Below are positions 1-13,200 of a DNA stretch of 64,000 nt, piece by piece. Both the position numbers and the translations under genes were made by a program. The notes under the pieces are model-generated. The model saw only the letters and a list, made by a program, of their open reading frames with translations. It was not told the origin of the DNA and did no database searches. Location of the stretch: positions 6,870,501 through 6,934,500 of the forward strand of contig NC_092573.1 in the NCBI RefSeq assembly GCF_037975245.1. Direction: 5' to 3'. Source of the stretch: Apostichopus japonicus. Lineage: Eukaryota > Echinodermata > Holothuroidea > Aspidochirotida > Stichopodidae. Position 1 is the first letter of the stretch; the number at the start of each line of letters is the position of its first letter.

Positions 1-1112
1 TGTATCCATCTAACAAATCCATGTATCCATCTAATAAAACCATGTCTCCATCTAACGAATCCATGTATCTGTCTAACGAAACCATGTATCCGTCTAATGA
101 AACCATGTACCCGTCTAATGAAACCATTGATCTGTCTAATGAAACCATGTATCCATCTAACAAAACCATGTATCCGTCTAATGAAACCATGTACCCGTCT
201 CATGAAACCATTGATCTGTCTAATGAAACCATGTATCCATCTAACAAAACCATGTATCCATCTACTAAAACCATGTTTCCATCTAACGAATCCATGTATC
301 TGTCTAACGAAACCATGTATCCGTCTAAGGAAACCATGTACCCGTCTCATGAAACCATTGATCTGTCTAATGAAACCATGTATCCATCTAACAAAACCAT
401 GTATCCATCTAATGAAACCATGTACCCGTCTCATGAAACCATTGATCTGTCTAATGAAACCATGTATCCATCTAACAAAACCATGTATCCATCTACTAAA
501 ACCATGTTTCCATCTAACGAATCCATGTATCTGTCTAACGAAACCATGTATCCGTCTAAGGAAACCATGTACCCGTCTCATGAAACCATTGATCTGTCTA
601 ATAAAACCATGTATCCATCTAACAAAACCATGTATCCATCTACTGAAACCATGTTTCCATCTAACGAATCCATGTATCTGTCTAACGAAACCATGTATCC
701 GTCTAATGAAACCATGTACCCGTCTAATGAAGCCATTGATCTGTCTAATGATACCATGTATCAATCTAACAAAACCATGTATCCATCTAACAAAACCATG
801 TATCCGTCTAATGAAACCATGTACCCGTCTAATGAAACCATTGATCTGTCTAATGAAACCATGTATCCATCTAACAAAACCATGTATCCATCTACTAAAA
901 CCATGTTTCTATCTAACGAATCCATGTATCTGTCTAACGAAACCATGTACCCGTCTAATGAAACCATGTATCCGTCTAATGAAACCATGTACCCGTCTAA
1001 TGAAGCCATTGATCTGTCTAATGAAACCATGTATCAATCTAACAGAACCATGTATCCATCTAACAAAACCATGTATCCGTCTAATGAAACCATGTATCCA
1101 TCTAACATAGCC
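1..1112. repeat. 21-bp minisatellite, about 53 copies, extends past left edge
   Basis: Degenerate 21-mers such as ATGTATCCATCTAACAAAACC repeat without break. Because 21 is a multiple of three, long open frames appear on both strands (a MYPSNET-like heptad on the plus strand). The array begins 23-25 bp inside the intron after semaphorin exon 12, on the opposite strand to the gene. Higher-order blocks of about six to seven units recur, as expected from unequal crossing-over. Confidence 0.95.
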
Positions 1113-1137
1113 TAGATATATGCTTTACAATGCTTAC

Positions 1138-1247
1138 CACTCTGTCCTCATTGTATGTGGCATCCAATACAATTTCTGTGATAACTGATCCATATTCAGT
1201 GCTATCCATGTCTGGATTATAAGCTGCCTTCAGAATTCTAAAGTTAT
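1138..1247 (-). CDS. Semaphorin coding exon 12 (last visible)
   Basis: The split Asp457 and residues 458-493, DNFRILKAAYNPDMDSTEYG through ITEIVLDATYNEDRV. This is the semaphorin 'G.vlKv.........e.i.e.i.v' strand after FMIGT. The exon ends in phase 0 at a GTAAGC donor. Only 20-odd bases of ordinary intron precede the 21-bp minisatellite. Confidence 0.85.
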
Positions 1248-4200
1248 CTAAAATTGAAAATCACAAAGAAAATTTTGTTTAACATACCATATTTTTTATC
1301 AATGACAGGTGACTGCTGCCTGCAATGCTTGTCACTCATATTCATACAGAAAGGAATAAATACAAAATTATTATGGCAACCTCTGTTAAAACAGTAACCC
1401 AGCTTTCCTTAATTTAACCCTTTTCTTTTTGAAGAAGAAGATATAATGACAATGAAAACAACAAACTCCCATCTACTCAGTCAAACCTTACAAATAGAAA
1501 ATCTAAGTCAAACGTGTTCAAGACTTCGAAGGATTGTCTGGTGGCCCAAAGAAGTTACCTTAAAAAATGATAAATAATTTTCTAAACATGTTGTCAAAGT
1601 ATGAGAACGCTAATGTTGCGTTTGACAGAGAAACAATTTTTTATTCGTTAAGGATAGACATTTCAAATATGATTTGAACAGTACATCTGAACAACATCTG
1701 AACAACATTTGAACAGAACATCAGTATATATATATATATATGTATATGTATATGTATATATATATATACGGGAGGCCCGTGGTTCGAATCCCGGTGGAGG
1801 CTGAAAATTTTTTCACTGTTCTTGATTTTCCAACTCATTACGATTTTCATTTATATATATATATATATATATATAGATATATATATATCAAGGATCAACA
1901 AAGCCACTCTGTAAATAATCTGCCTTACCTGTTCCGATCATAAAGACAATTGGTTCATTTACACCTCCTCCATCCACTCCATCCACTCCATCCACTTTGA
2001 CTATGCTTGAGAATCTGTAGTTATTGTAGTACAGCAGTGGTGAGTCTGACGTGCGTACTTTACTTCCTTGCCCTAAATTTCTTGCTCTCACATTGCGGAG
2101 GTTCGGTACCAATTCATCTATGAGGTTGTGACTGCTGAGGTAAGGAATCACTTCTTGAGGATATTTATGACCACACTGCAGTAAGTAAAAAATAAAAGGG
2201 AAAGAACGGTTGAAATGGTCTGCTACTACTGAACCTATCATACATAGGAAATGAATAAACTAAATTTGATGTTAGGCATTTCCTTCATACTCCTCTAAAA
2301 CAAAAACAAATTTTTTTAATGCTCTTCATCATTTCTTGCTTTGTCCTGGAAAGAAGATAAAACATTGCAATCTGTTTTGAATAATCTTCCTCTTTGTGTA
2401 TAGTGATCCGTTTGTGTAAAGAGTTACCTTTCTGTAAAGTGTTTTCTTTGTGTAACAGTGTCTTCTTGGTGTAAAGTGTTCCCTTTGTGTAAAAGTGTCC
2501 TCTTTGTGTAAAAGTGTCCTCTTTGTGTAAAGTGTTCCCTTTGTGTAAAAGTGTCCTCTTTGTGTAAAAGTGTCCTCTTTGTGTAAAGTGTTCCCTTTGT
2601 GTAAAAGTGTCCACTTTGTGTAAAAGTGTCCTCTTTGTGTAAAGTGATCTGTTAGTGTAAAGAGTTACCTTTCTGTAAAGTGTTTTCTTTGTGTAAAAGT
2701 GTCTTCTTTGTGTAAAAGTGTCTTCTTTGTGTAAAGTGTTCCCTTTGTGTAAGTGTCCTCTTTGTGTAAAAGTGTCCTCTTTGTGTAAAGTGTTCCCTTT
2801 GTGTAAAAGTGTCCACTTTGTGTAAAGTCTTGCCTATGTGTAAATTGTTCCCTTCGTGTAAAGTGTTCTCATTGTGGAGAAGTCTTCGGGCCCCGTTTTT
2901 AATCAGTTTGATTCTGCTGATGATCACTTCTTTACTTTCATATCCTCATTATGCATATTATTACAAACATGATGTAATCGATCTCTAACTCTACAATTTT
3001 TTAGTTAATTCATAATGTACTCCTTTGCCCAAAATTTCTGGCGCATTCGCGAATGAAAAATTCAAAACAATACATGCCTGTACGGTCTTTGAGTGCAAAA
3101 ACAGTCACACACAAAAAACAAAAACAAAAAAAAAACAAAAAACTATGAATCTCAAGCATGAACTACCTAGTGCCTTAAACTCAATATTAAATATTGAGAA
3201 ACAATCATCAGTTCATCCTGCACATTGAACTATTTTATGTTATGTTATGTGAGAGAGAGAGAGAAGGAGGCACCTGAAGTGTGCAGGCAGACATTACTGC
3301 TTAATGGTGCTAGGCATAGTCTTGTTTGTGAAATACATACCCCTGCATATAGCTTAATGTAGCTACCAATGGAAAGGGCCGATTCATGTTTTTTGTTCAA
3401 CAAAGTTTTTTAGACATCGTTTTTTTTTCCGCACGATACCGTCTCAAAATGCCCAGAAATTTGTTGCTACTGTGCCACAGGCGTAACTTTAGGTACCGCT
3501 TAAGCAAGATACTAATAAGTAGTAGCTAAACAAACAGATGTAACCATGGGGATTGGGGGCAGGCTAAATTTGTAATAAATACTGCGTAAATATGCATCAG
3601 GCTTTGTAGATCAATAACACTGTTGACTACTGTGTATACATACCTGTCCAAACCGTACACTGGACCCCAAATCCTGATTGGTACTCGGAAGCCAATCAGC
3701 ATTGGTACTAGCCTGTCCTTTGTACTCTCCAATTCTATCAAAGATAGCTTCAATTTCAGCCATACTGTATGCACAGACAGCTGATGCTGGGGGGCCTTCG
3801 CTGTTACACCCAAAGAAAAACAGCAAAACACAGTAACAGTTTATGAAGTTTCCTTTTTCATTCTCAAAGGTTTTCCAAATATTAACCAGATAAAATTGAC
3901 ATTTCAATTACATTATTGGTTGACGTTTTCTAACTCATATATGTCACTGAAGGTTCCAATCTTGAGATCGCAACATGTTCACAAAGTTTCAAGTTTGTCC
4001 TTTCGACCTCCACAAAGCCCAATAGGCTTCTTGACCTCAATATGGGTGGAAGGCAGGAGGGCAGGGAGGGGGGGAGGGCAGGAAGGGGAGGTGTTGAGGG
4101 GGCATCAATATGCAAAGTATAATATCTATTGCAGTTTCCCTTCTTAAAATATGAAGCTTAAAATGTGTTTTATATCACCCCGTTAAACAAGTTTTTCTTA

Positions 4201-7200
4201 AAGTGTTTAAAGTCTATATAAACATGTTTCTAAAGAAAGCAAAGTGCATACCGTGGAGTTGTGAATACTGCATACACAATTTCCGGTTCCTCTCCTTCAA
4301 AGTATGTGTCCTCTATTGAGGGAGAGGAAAAAGGTATCATTGTTGAAAATAATTTGATACTAAGTTAAACATAACACATTACCAGAGTACTATACACTCT
4401 GATGGAAGTTGGCGGTGTTCTATATAGCATCATTTCTGGAAATTTTAAAATGCACAAGTACAAAATATTTGTTCAATGGGAAAACACTTTAACGGCCACA
4501 AATAACATGTTTACAATTGCATAACAAACTTGTCAACAACAAATGATGTAGAATGACATCTAAGGGTGCTGTGTTCATATAACCATGTTTTGATTGTAAT
4601 GTTACTAGAGAAGAAAAGTTTGTGTCCCAGGGACGCAAGTCTCCAAGACTGTTTTTTCCCGTAAAAAACAAAACTTGCGTCAGAATTGAACACCAATTGC
4701 GTTTATTTTATTACCTATATTTACTAGTGTAGTAAAGATGCGATCGTATCACTGTCCATACTTTGTGAATGTTCTACACAATATATAGAGCAGATGGCTC
4801 AGTGCCTTAACTTCGCTATTTTACAGGGCGGCCCGCCCCACCCTTCTTTTCGCCCATCTTGCCCTTTCAAACAGATTTTCACTGCCCAGCCCCTTTAAAC
4901 TGCCCTTGTACTTCCCTACTCGCCAACATACCTAACTGTATATGACAACAAGGCCTAACGTTATGATATTTGAGTGCACACATATAATAGCCTCTACCAA
5001 AAATTTGGCTATCTCTACCAAGGGGAAAGTAACGTTACATTTAGTAAATACTTTGTGTTCATTAGTCACTGCAGATTAAAGAATGTCTACAGACAATAGG
5101 TAATGGACTATTAGCCAATCAAATCATGGGAAATTTGGAAAAGCATCACTGAGTATTTTTAGCATGAAAATCTTTGTAATGGAAGTGTTGTAAACCCTGT
5201 ATCTTGCGGTTGATTGTTTTGTTTCCAAACAAATTCGATTATCTTTAGGATTGGAAGAAATTTTGATTCTTTTCAGAACAAGTTGTGTAAGAAAGATGTT
5301 CATTCAAAAATATGTTTTGTTATGTTTTGCATAGGCCAAGTTGTGAGTGTGTGTATTTGGGGTTCGTTTCTCTAACAAAGTAGTTTTGCGTCTGTGGGAG
5401 GCAAGCAATTTGAAGATTTTCCTCCCTGGCTAAAACATTGCGTCCCAGATGCAGAATCCTGCTTTCGTAACAATGCTGTTTTGATTTGAGATATTACAAT
5501 TTATAAAACAATGGATTCAACAGGCTTGCATTGAGGAACAATGGTTAAAAATAGCCTTAAAGGAGCATTCCAATGTATATTTTAGAAATGAATATCTTAA
5601 AAACCAGAACAATGGATTTAACATCTAGGCCTGCATTTAGGAACAATGGTTATAAATAGCCTTGAAGGAGCATTCCAATGTATATTATAGAAGTGAATAT
5701 CTTAAAAACCCAGAAAATGGATTTAACAGGCCTGCAATGAGGAACAATGGTAATAAATAGCCTTAAAGGAGCATTCCACTGCATATTTTAGAAGTGAATA
5801 TCTTAAAAACCCAGAACAATGGATTTAACAGGCTTGCAATGAAGAACAATGGTTATAAATAGCCTTAAAGGAGCATTCCAATGTATATTTTAGAAATGAA
5901 TATCTTAAAAACCCAGAACAATGGATTTAACATCTAGGCCTGCATTGAGGAACAATGGTTAAAAACAGCCTTAAAGGAGCATTCCAATGCATTTTTTAGA
6001 AGTGAATATCTTAAAAACCCAGAACAGGTACAGAAATGTTACAGACTGTCAAAGTTTTTCCATTTTGCTTTTTTAAATTCTTGGACTATGACATTTATAG
6101 ACTAACATTCTGCCTGAAGTCATCCTTTAGCCAAATTCTGCCAAAAAAACTTTCTGGGTTCCTTCTTTATCGAGCAACACATTCAATTTTACTTACGTAT
6201 TTCATTGAAGTAAAACGGAAAGCTCAGGTCAATGGAGCAATTCAGTCTAGCTTTCACGAAAGTCTGAAAGAAATCCTTAATTGAACCAACTTTGAGGGTC
6301 CCTTCATTATCCTGAAAAATAATAAAAAGAAATCAAAAAGTGATTGTTGTTGAGTTTGAAACGTACCAAAGTTCATTTCTTTGAGGTTGATGGTTGCAGA
6401 TGAGGTGCGGAAATAGAGGAATACTAAGTAAGAATGGAAGGTAACATCCATACTGGGAGTATGGATTTTTCGGTCATACTGCCTAATGTTCATTTCTTGG
6501 GGGATGATGGTTGCAGATGAGGTGTGGCTGGCTATAGAAGGATACTAAATAAGAATGGAAGGTAACGTCCATACTGGGAGTATGGATTTTTCGGTCATAC
6601 TGTCGTAGTGAAATAATACACTAAATGATGCGGCAATGAGATCGATCATACATGTACAAAATACTTTAAACAAGGTCAACTTTACTTTCTACCTCATATG
6701 TTTAACCAGACAGCAAACATGCATTGAGGTTTTGATGATGTTATTAACCCCGACGAAATATACAATCTGCTTCTTTTACCCAATATGATATATCTAACAG
6801 GCACAAGTAGAATTTCTGTCAGAGATTCCCTTTTTGAGATATAAACATTCACCAAGGTTTTCATATTCTGACCTCATTTTGACCTCAAATGACTTTGACC
6901 TCAACAAACTAATATGCATCTTCTACTCAACATGGGGCATAAGGTGTACTATGCGTGAAATTTGTCCAATCGTCCTCTCTGGGAGATACTGTGTATACAA
7001 TACAAAGGGGTTACAAACGCAAGCACATATACAGGTAGGCCACCATGATTGCAAATGGTTACGATTATCACCAAAACCAAAAGGTGCTTATACTGTTGAG
7101 CAACAAATCATTTAATGAATGGTTAAACATACCGCACAAACTCGACCAACACGAGGGTAAATAACTTTGCCAGCATTCTTGTATTCTGTCGCAGTTTCTC

Positions 7201-10200
7201 GGAAGAAGAAATAGATGTACTCTCCCCGGACGATTGGTTTCCCAACAAAGGCAGGAGCTGATGGAGCAAGCAGATGGAAGCTTTACAGAGAAGACAAACT
7301 CTAAAAACAATGGAGGCTAGATTACAGATCACAAAATAGTCTCCACCAGTAAAGGTAAAAGAGGAAATAGAGATACATATGATATAAATATGATGTTTAC
7401 TGGACAGCATGGTAAATTTCACTTCACACAAGCAGATAACTATTAATGTTAAGGGGTGATTGCTATAAAGAAACAAATTACTTGCAAAAACTAAAAGATC
7501 TACAATATATGCACCAATGTGGCTTACAAAATTACAAAAACCAATCAAGTACAGTGACTCTTGCTTAAGTTAGAACAACAATAATTTGTCTACCTTCAAT
7601 GGTAAATTTTCAACCTTGTACGGCCTAACATCAAAACAAAAAGACATGTTCTTAATTATAAATTAATTAAACGTTTCAACTGGAACAATATTGAAAATGA
7701 GACTTACTGTTTAGCCAGTTTTCATTGTTTGGGTTCGTAGTCGCTATGGCACTGAAAGCCTCGTTGAGCTTGGAAAAGAAAGGCATGTTGTGTGACTCCA
7801 CTTCAGTGCCAGCAAATATGAGCCCTAGGAAAAAAAGATTTAACAGTTGAACAATGCAAGGTTTTTTCATGCAAATACAATCAGCTGATATTAGACGGTC
7901 AATTATTACCACATTAACCTATGCAAGGACATAAAAAAACAGAAATTGACTTGCCAGGGCATTATGTTGAGATAACCCTAACCCACCAGACACCCACTAC
8001 TGATAATTTATGAGAACTAACTTAGGCTATGGACTTGACACTTAAAAGAAATAACAACACAATTGATCTTTGTCAGGAAGTCCTGAAATTTAGATACATT
8101 TTCCGAAAAAACAAAAATTTTGCATCATCCTAGCTGGGTCTCGTCCTCCGGGTTTGTGGACGATCGTTGTCAATTAACGAAAGAGTAACAGTGGTCCTCC
8201 GGAAGAGATATCTATCACCAACCATTGTAAATCACCTCTTATGGCATATCACCTCAATTTCCCCTGTGCAAATGAGCTCTATATTAGGCCTTTCACTACA
8301 AGCAACTTTTCAATTGGGGGTTAGTACAGCCAACAGAAGGGCTCTTTGAAGAAAAGTAACTTGATCTACTTCTTTATTTCAGGAGAATTGAGCTGCAATC
8401 AGGGTTTGAGAATAGGAGAGAATGTCACCAAGACATTTCCGATACTTGCCAAATTTCAAACACACAAGAAACGGGTAGATGAGCAAGAACCCTTCGGGGA
8501 ACCCCTCAGGAGAAATGGACTTAGAACAACTCTGAACTTTTCAAATGGCTGTATCATCGCAAGGTCTGTTAACAAAGGTCTACTGACATCTAGGAATATA
8601 AGTCCTGATCACTCTTATAGGCATTAGATATAAAGAATATCTGCAACTCCCATAAAAATCAATCAAAGATTGACCATTTTACAAGTCTTTTCTTAATTGT
8701 AGTTTCATTTATGAATAAACATTAGCTAATGATGCACATATGTATGTATATTAGATCCTCCTGCAAGCAGGAACTCGCGAAGAAGCCTCATTGGCTTATC
8801 AAAGCCGCAAGCTGACCTAAGTGATGAGATTAAATGAGATTATCACCCCAACAAATGTACTGAATATGGTCCAAATTGCTGTGAATGTGGGAAGATGCAA
8901 CATTTGCTGTATGGGGAATTGTCCTCAACTTAGATGTTATTTGTTAAACCAAGTGTAACCAGCAATTTCTTATTATTTGAACCATTCAACAACACTGTTC
9001 CCTTTTGCTTGCTTGCTAAAGTTAGAGTACCAAAAAAAAACCTCATTATTTTTCACCACTAGATGCTTTGAAGTACCATGTGGGGTTGAATTCTTACATA
9101 GATGAAATAATGCATACACAAGGCAACAGAAGTAACAAACTCATACAATTCAAGTGTTGTTTCTTTTCTCACCACCGTTCTCAGTTGAGTTGAAGTACCA
9201 TGTGGAGTCAAAGTCTGGATGCGCCGGTACGAAGTTTTCTACCTTGCCAATCAAAGACAATGAGCAAGTCCAATCCTGTGAACATCAACAGATCATTTGC
9301 AAGGTTTACCATAGGATGTAAATTATGTAAGATATCAAACTTACTAATGTTTGTGATTTCGTAACAGAGCAATTTTTATTTTAAATTATATTTCTTTAAT
9401 AAATATTATTAACGAATCAGAAGAACAAAAAACTGGAACAAGACCCTGAAATTAGTCCGGGGGGGGGGGGGGTTTGGGGGGTATTAAAAACTTTGTAGAA
9501 ATGTTAGATGGGAAGTGAATAAGGGAATGGAGTTAGACAAGACAGGCAGTAAAATTGCACACACAGACATGTTCACCAACATGAGTGACCAATATGAGTG
9601 TAAGATTTTCATCAAATTTCCCAAATTTGCTGATGCTTTCACAATGAAGGAGGAACTGTCTACAGTAGTATATGACAATGGGTCCCACTTCAAAGAAAAC
9701 TGGTTATATGGTCAAATTAAGCCTTAGGCTCATGCAACCACAACACAAAGACAATAAAGGTTGACAATTGGTACAAAAATGATATTGATATCATTTTAGA
9801 CTGATAGAAATTACTCCAGCTGTTCCTGGTAGTATTTCTATACCCTAGGTTAAGTTTTGAGAAAGAGATGCTCTTTGAAACATCCGAGGCTCATCGATTG
9901 AAGTGGCATGAATACTTGAGGCCAGTTTCTTCAACTTTCAACACAAACTCCTTAGAAAAATATCATACAATATTTTATAAAATACATTATCCATTTTTTC
10001 TCAAGGTCATATGGTGTTAAATGTCACCCTAGGCTGCTTTGTTAAAAAAAAAAAAAAAATGTTATTTGTTTTATACAATGGATTGACACAGAGGGCTGTA
10101 CTGACTATGTTGCTCAGTCATTCTAAATTCAAGAATTAAAGCAGACAATTAGCAAAGTTGAAACCTGAAAAACCAGAATAGCTACTAGGACACCACTAGT

Positions 10201-13200
10201 ACATATATTTCTTGGACTATGACACATCAAGATTAAAATTCTGTCTATAGTGGACACAATAATTTCCTATCTACCTAATTATTATTCAAAACATAGGCAT
10301 AATTCGGTGTTTAAAAGGAATTATTCTGGTAGCAGACTGCTTAATAAAATGATGGTAGTTTTTCTGCATCTTTAGCTCAAAGTCACTGTATGGTTTTTTC
10401 GGCAAAGACTAGACTTTTTCAAATTTTGGTGGGATTTTTGGCGATTGCTTCTGGCAACAGTAGAGTCAATGATGTCATCATGCCAATTCAGCTGAAATCA
10501 TTCTTGTTTTTTTTTTCTTCATCATATTTATAACTCTCTTATTCACTGAGGGGGGGGGGGGAATTCTATATAAACAAGTTGCATCTTGATAAACTCCCAA
10601 ATACAAAGAACTTTTTGACAGCTAATTAAACGTTTGAATTGTATCAGGTGTCAAGGATAAGTCAAAAACAAGATGGAGAGTTTTCAGCCAACAGCGTGGA
10701 ATATTTTACTATTCCCTGTAAGTGTCACACTGTCTACCACCAGGTTAACATAATATGAAGATTTAAAAATCATATCCAGGGCAAACCTTTCATAACGTTT
10801 CAACTAGCAACCATATCCAATTCCAAACCAAAACCCTTGAAACCTTTTCAATTACATTTCAAAATGTATAGGTGTGCTTTTTTTTTTTATAATATTATTT
10901 ATAATAGTCTACTTGTAGCCAGAGTAGCTCCAGAAGAATTTAAAGACATTGAAGTTAGTTCGTGAGCGCATTAATTATGAGAGGATAAAACTTTGCAAAG
11001 TTCTGTTAATCAGTAGAGACTAAGAGGATTCCCCGCAAAGCCAGAATGGTCTTTAACGAAAAAAATCAATAAATAAAGAACATGAAACTTTGTAACAAAT
11101 CCCTTTGCAAATTGCAAGAGGAAGGATGCATTTTCTTTGTACCTTAGGAGAAGTACTGTTACAATTCCAGCAGCATGGTAATTGAGCGTTGCTTCCACAA
11201 ATCAACCATTCATTTGTCCTGACTTCTTCAATCACAGATATATGGTTTTCGCAAGAAAACTGGAGAGGGAAGACAATATGCATAAAACAGGTCATTTCAG
11301 GGAGGAGGCTAAGAGAATGTTTATCATCAAATAGGCAGCAGTGAAGATCATCTTGAGCAAGATTAAATATGAGGCCCAACTTTAAAACACAACACAACAA
11401 TAGACCAGACCTTAAACCTACCATCACAGCAGATGTATCGGGCTCCATTGTAAGTATCTTTCTTTCTTATCGTCAGACTTGTTCGATAATTCAGGATGAA
11501 TCTAAGTAGGCTGGTGATTTTTTTTTAAACTTAAACTGCTACCTGTTATTTTCAAGATACTGCAGGGTTGATCTTGTTGCACTGGTCATGCATTTAATGG
11601 GAACTTGTAGATGTTATGTCCCAGATTTTATTCTTTTGTTTTTATCTTTCCATGCTATTGGTGACCTTAGGTTGGACAATGTTCTGATTTTCATTACAAG
11701 CGTTGTGGATGTTAAATTGTTAATATACAAGAAACATGAGTGTCGTCATACTGTGATGCATTAAATCACTGCTGAGGTAGAAAATTGAATACAAATTGAG
11801 AGGAAAATGCAAAACATGTTCAGTATGGTATTGTACAGTACGGCATTGTACGGTACGGTATTGTACAGTATGGCATTGTACGGTACGGCAATGTTCTGTA
11901 CGGCTCTGTACGGCACGGAACTGTACGGCATTGTACTGTACGGCATTGTACGGTATGGCATTGTACGGTACCGCATTGCACAGTATGGCATTGTTTCGTA
12001 TGGCATTGTACGGTACGGCAGTACCGTATGGCATTGTACGGTACGGCATTGTACGGCATAGCATTGTACAGTACGGCACTGTTCTGTACGGCACTGTACG
12101 GTACTGCAATGTACCGTATGGCATTGTACGTACGGCATTGTACCGTATTGTGCGGTAAGGCATTGTACTGTATGGCATTGATTGTACCGTATAGCATTGT
12201 ACATACGGCAATGCACATATACTTCTCATGCAGATATCTCAAAAATTTATGTCAGTCAGAAGTAAATTTACCTCAGAAACATCCTTGCCTCAGAATAGTT
12301 GCAGATGGCCTTACCAGAGAAAATAATTTTCAAATTCCTCAAACTTAGCCAGGAAAACTGAACTCTGTTTTGTTGAAGGAGGCATGTCTAATTCAATTGC
12401 AATGAATCAAGAGCACCTCTAATACTAAATCTTAGAGTAATCAAAAGGCAACCTCTGTTTTTCTTAACAATACGTGCTGATTGAAGTATTCCTATTGTAA
12501 TAATATGTCTTTTGTAATTTTATTAAGATAGGACTGTACAAGAATGTTGCTGAGAGGTATGAATGCACTTTTGACTGTATTGAAACCCACCTAAATCCCG
12601 TACCAGGGCAAATTGTAAAGTTATCTATCGGACAATGCATGATACCTCATCTCCACACATTTATGTGTTACCATTCAATGTTGATGTAGTGAGCTCTGCA
12701 AACGTATTAAATTTTACATGTACAAATTGGCCATCAGATAGTATCCACATATTATTGTTTTTCTGTAAACCATGGATAAGGTGAGGTCAATGGATGTAAC
12801 ACATTCAACTGCACAACATCGACAGTGTTAGATATTTTGGTTCTTCTATATAACATTGATATGATCTATGAATTTTACAAACTTTCTTAATTCCAAAATG
12901 GCGAAGAGAAATATGAAACTAACCGGTATATCCTTAGCTGGTGTTAAGACTTCACATGATAACAATCTTCCCTCTTCGTGTGCCTCTAGACAATGTTTAT
13001 ATACCTGAATGGAAAAAAAAAAAAGGAAGAAAAATTATGTTTGCGGCCCAGAATACTGCAAGCTTTCCAAATATATTTTCACCCAGATCCCATGGATTGC
13101 CAGAGAAACCAGCAATGTTTGTTGACATGTTCTCCAAGTATAATCATTTAAACAATTGTAAGTGAGGGAGGGGAAGAGGGGGTGGGGATGAGGGAAATGG

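Noticed and set aside
21-1115. 364- and 337-codon open frames on the plus strand
   Set aside because: They are a by-product of a 21-bp minisatellite, lie antisense in a semaphorin intron, and have no non-repetitive coding part.
2285-2927. Minus-strand frames rich in FTQR and LHK
   Set aside because: They translate the 17-19-bp minisatellite between semaphorin exons 10 and 11.
7123-7548. 141-codon minus-strand frame as an independent gene
   Set aside because: Only the 7133-7257 part is real coding sequence (semaphorin exon 7); the rest reads through intron.
9484-9727. Overlapping open frames on both strands near a poly-G run
   Set aside because: They have no splice context with the semaphorin frame and no family similarity that I can recognise.
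11720-12348. Several overlapping Tyr/Arg/Thr-rich frames on both strands
   Set aside because: They come from the GTACGGCATT minisatellite.
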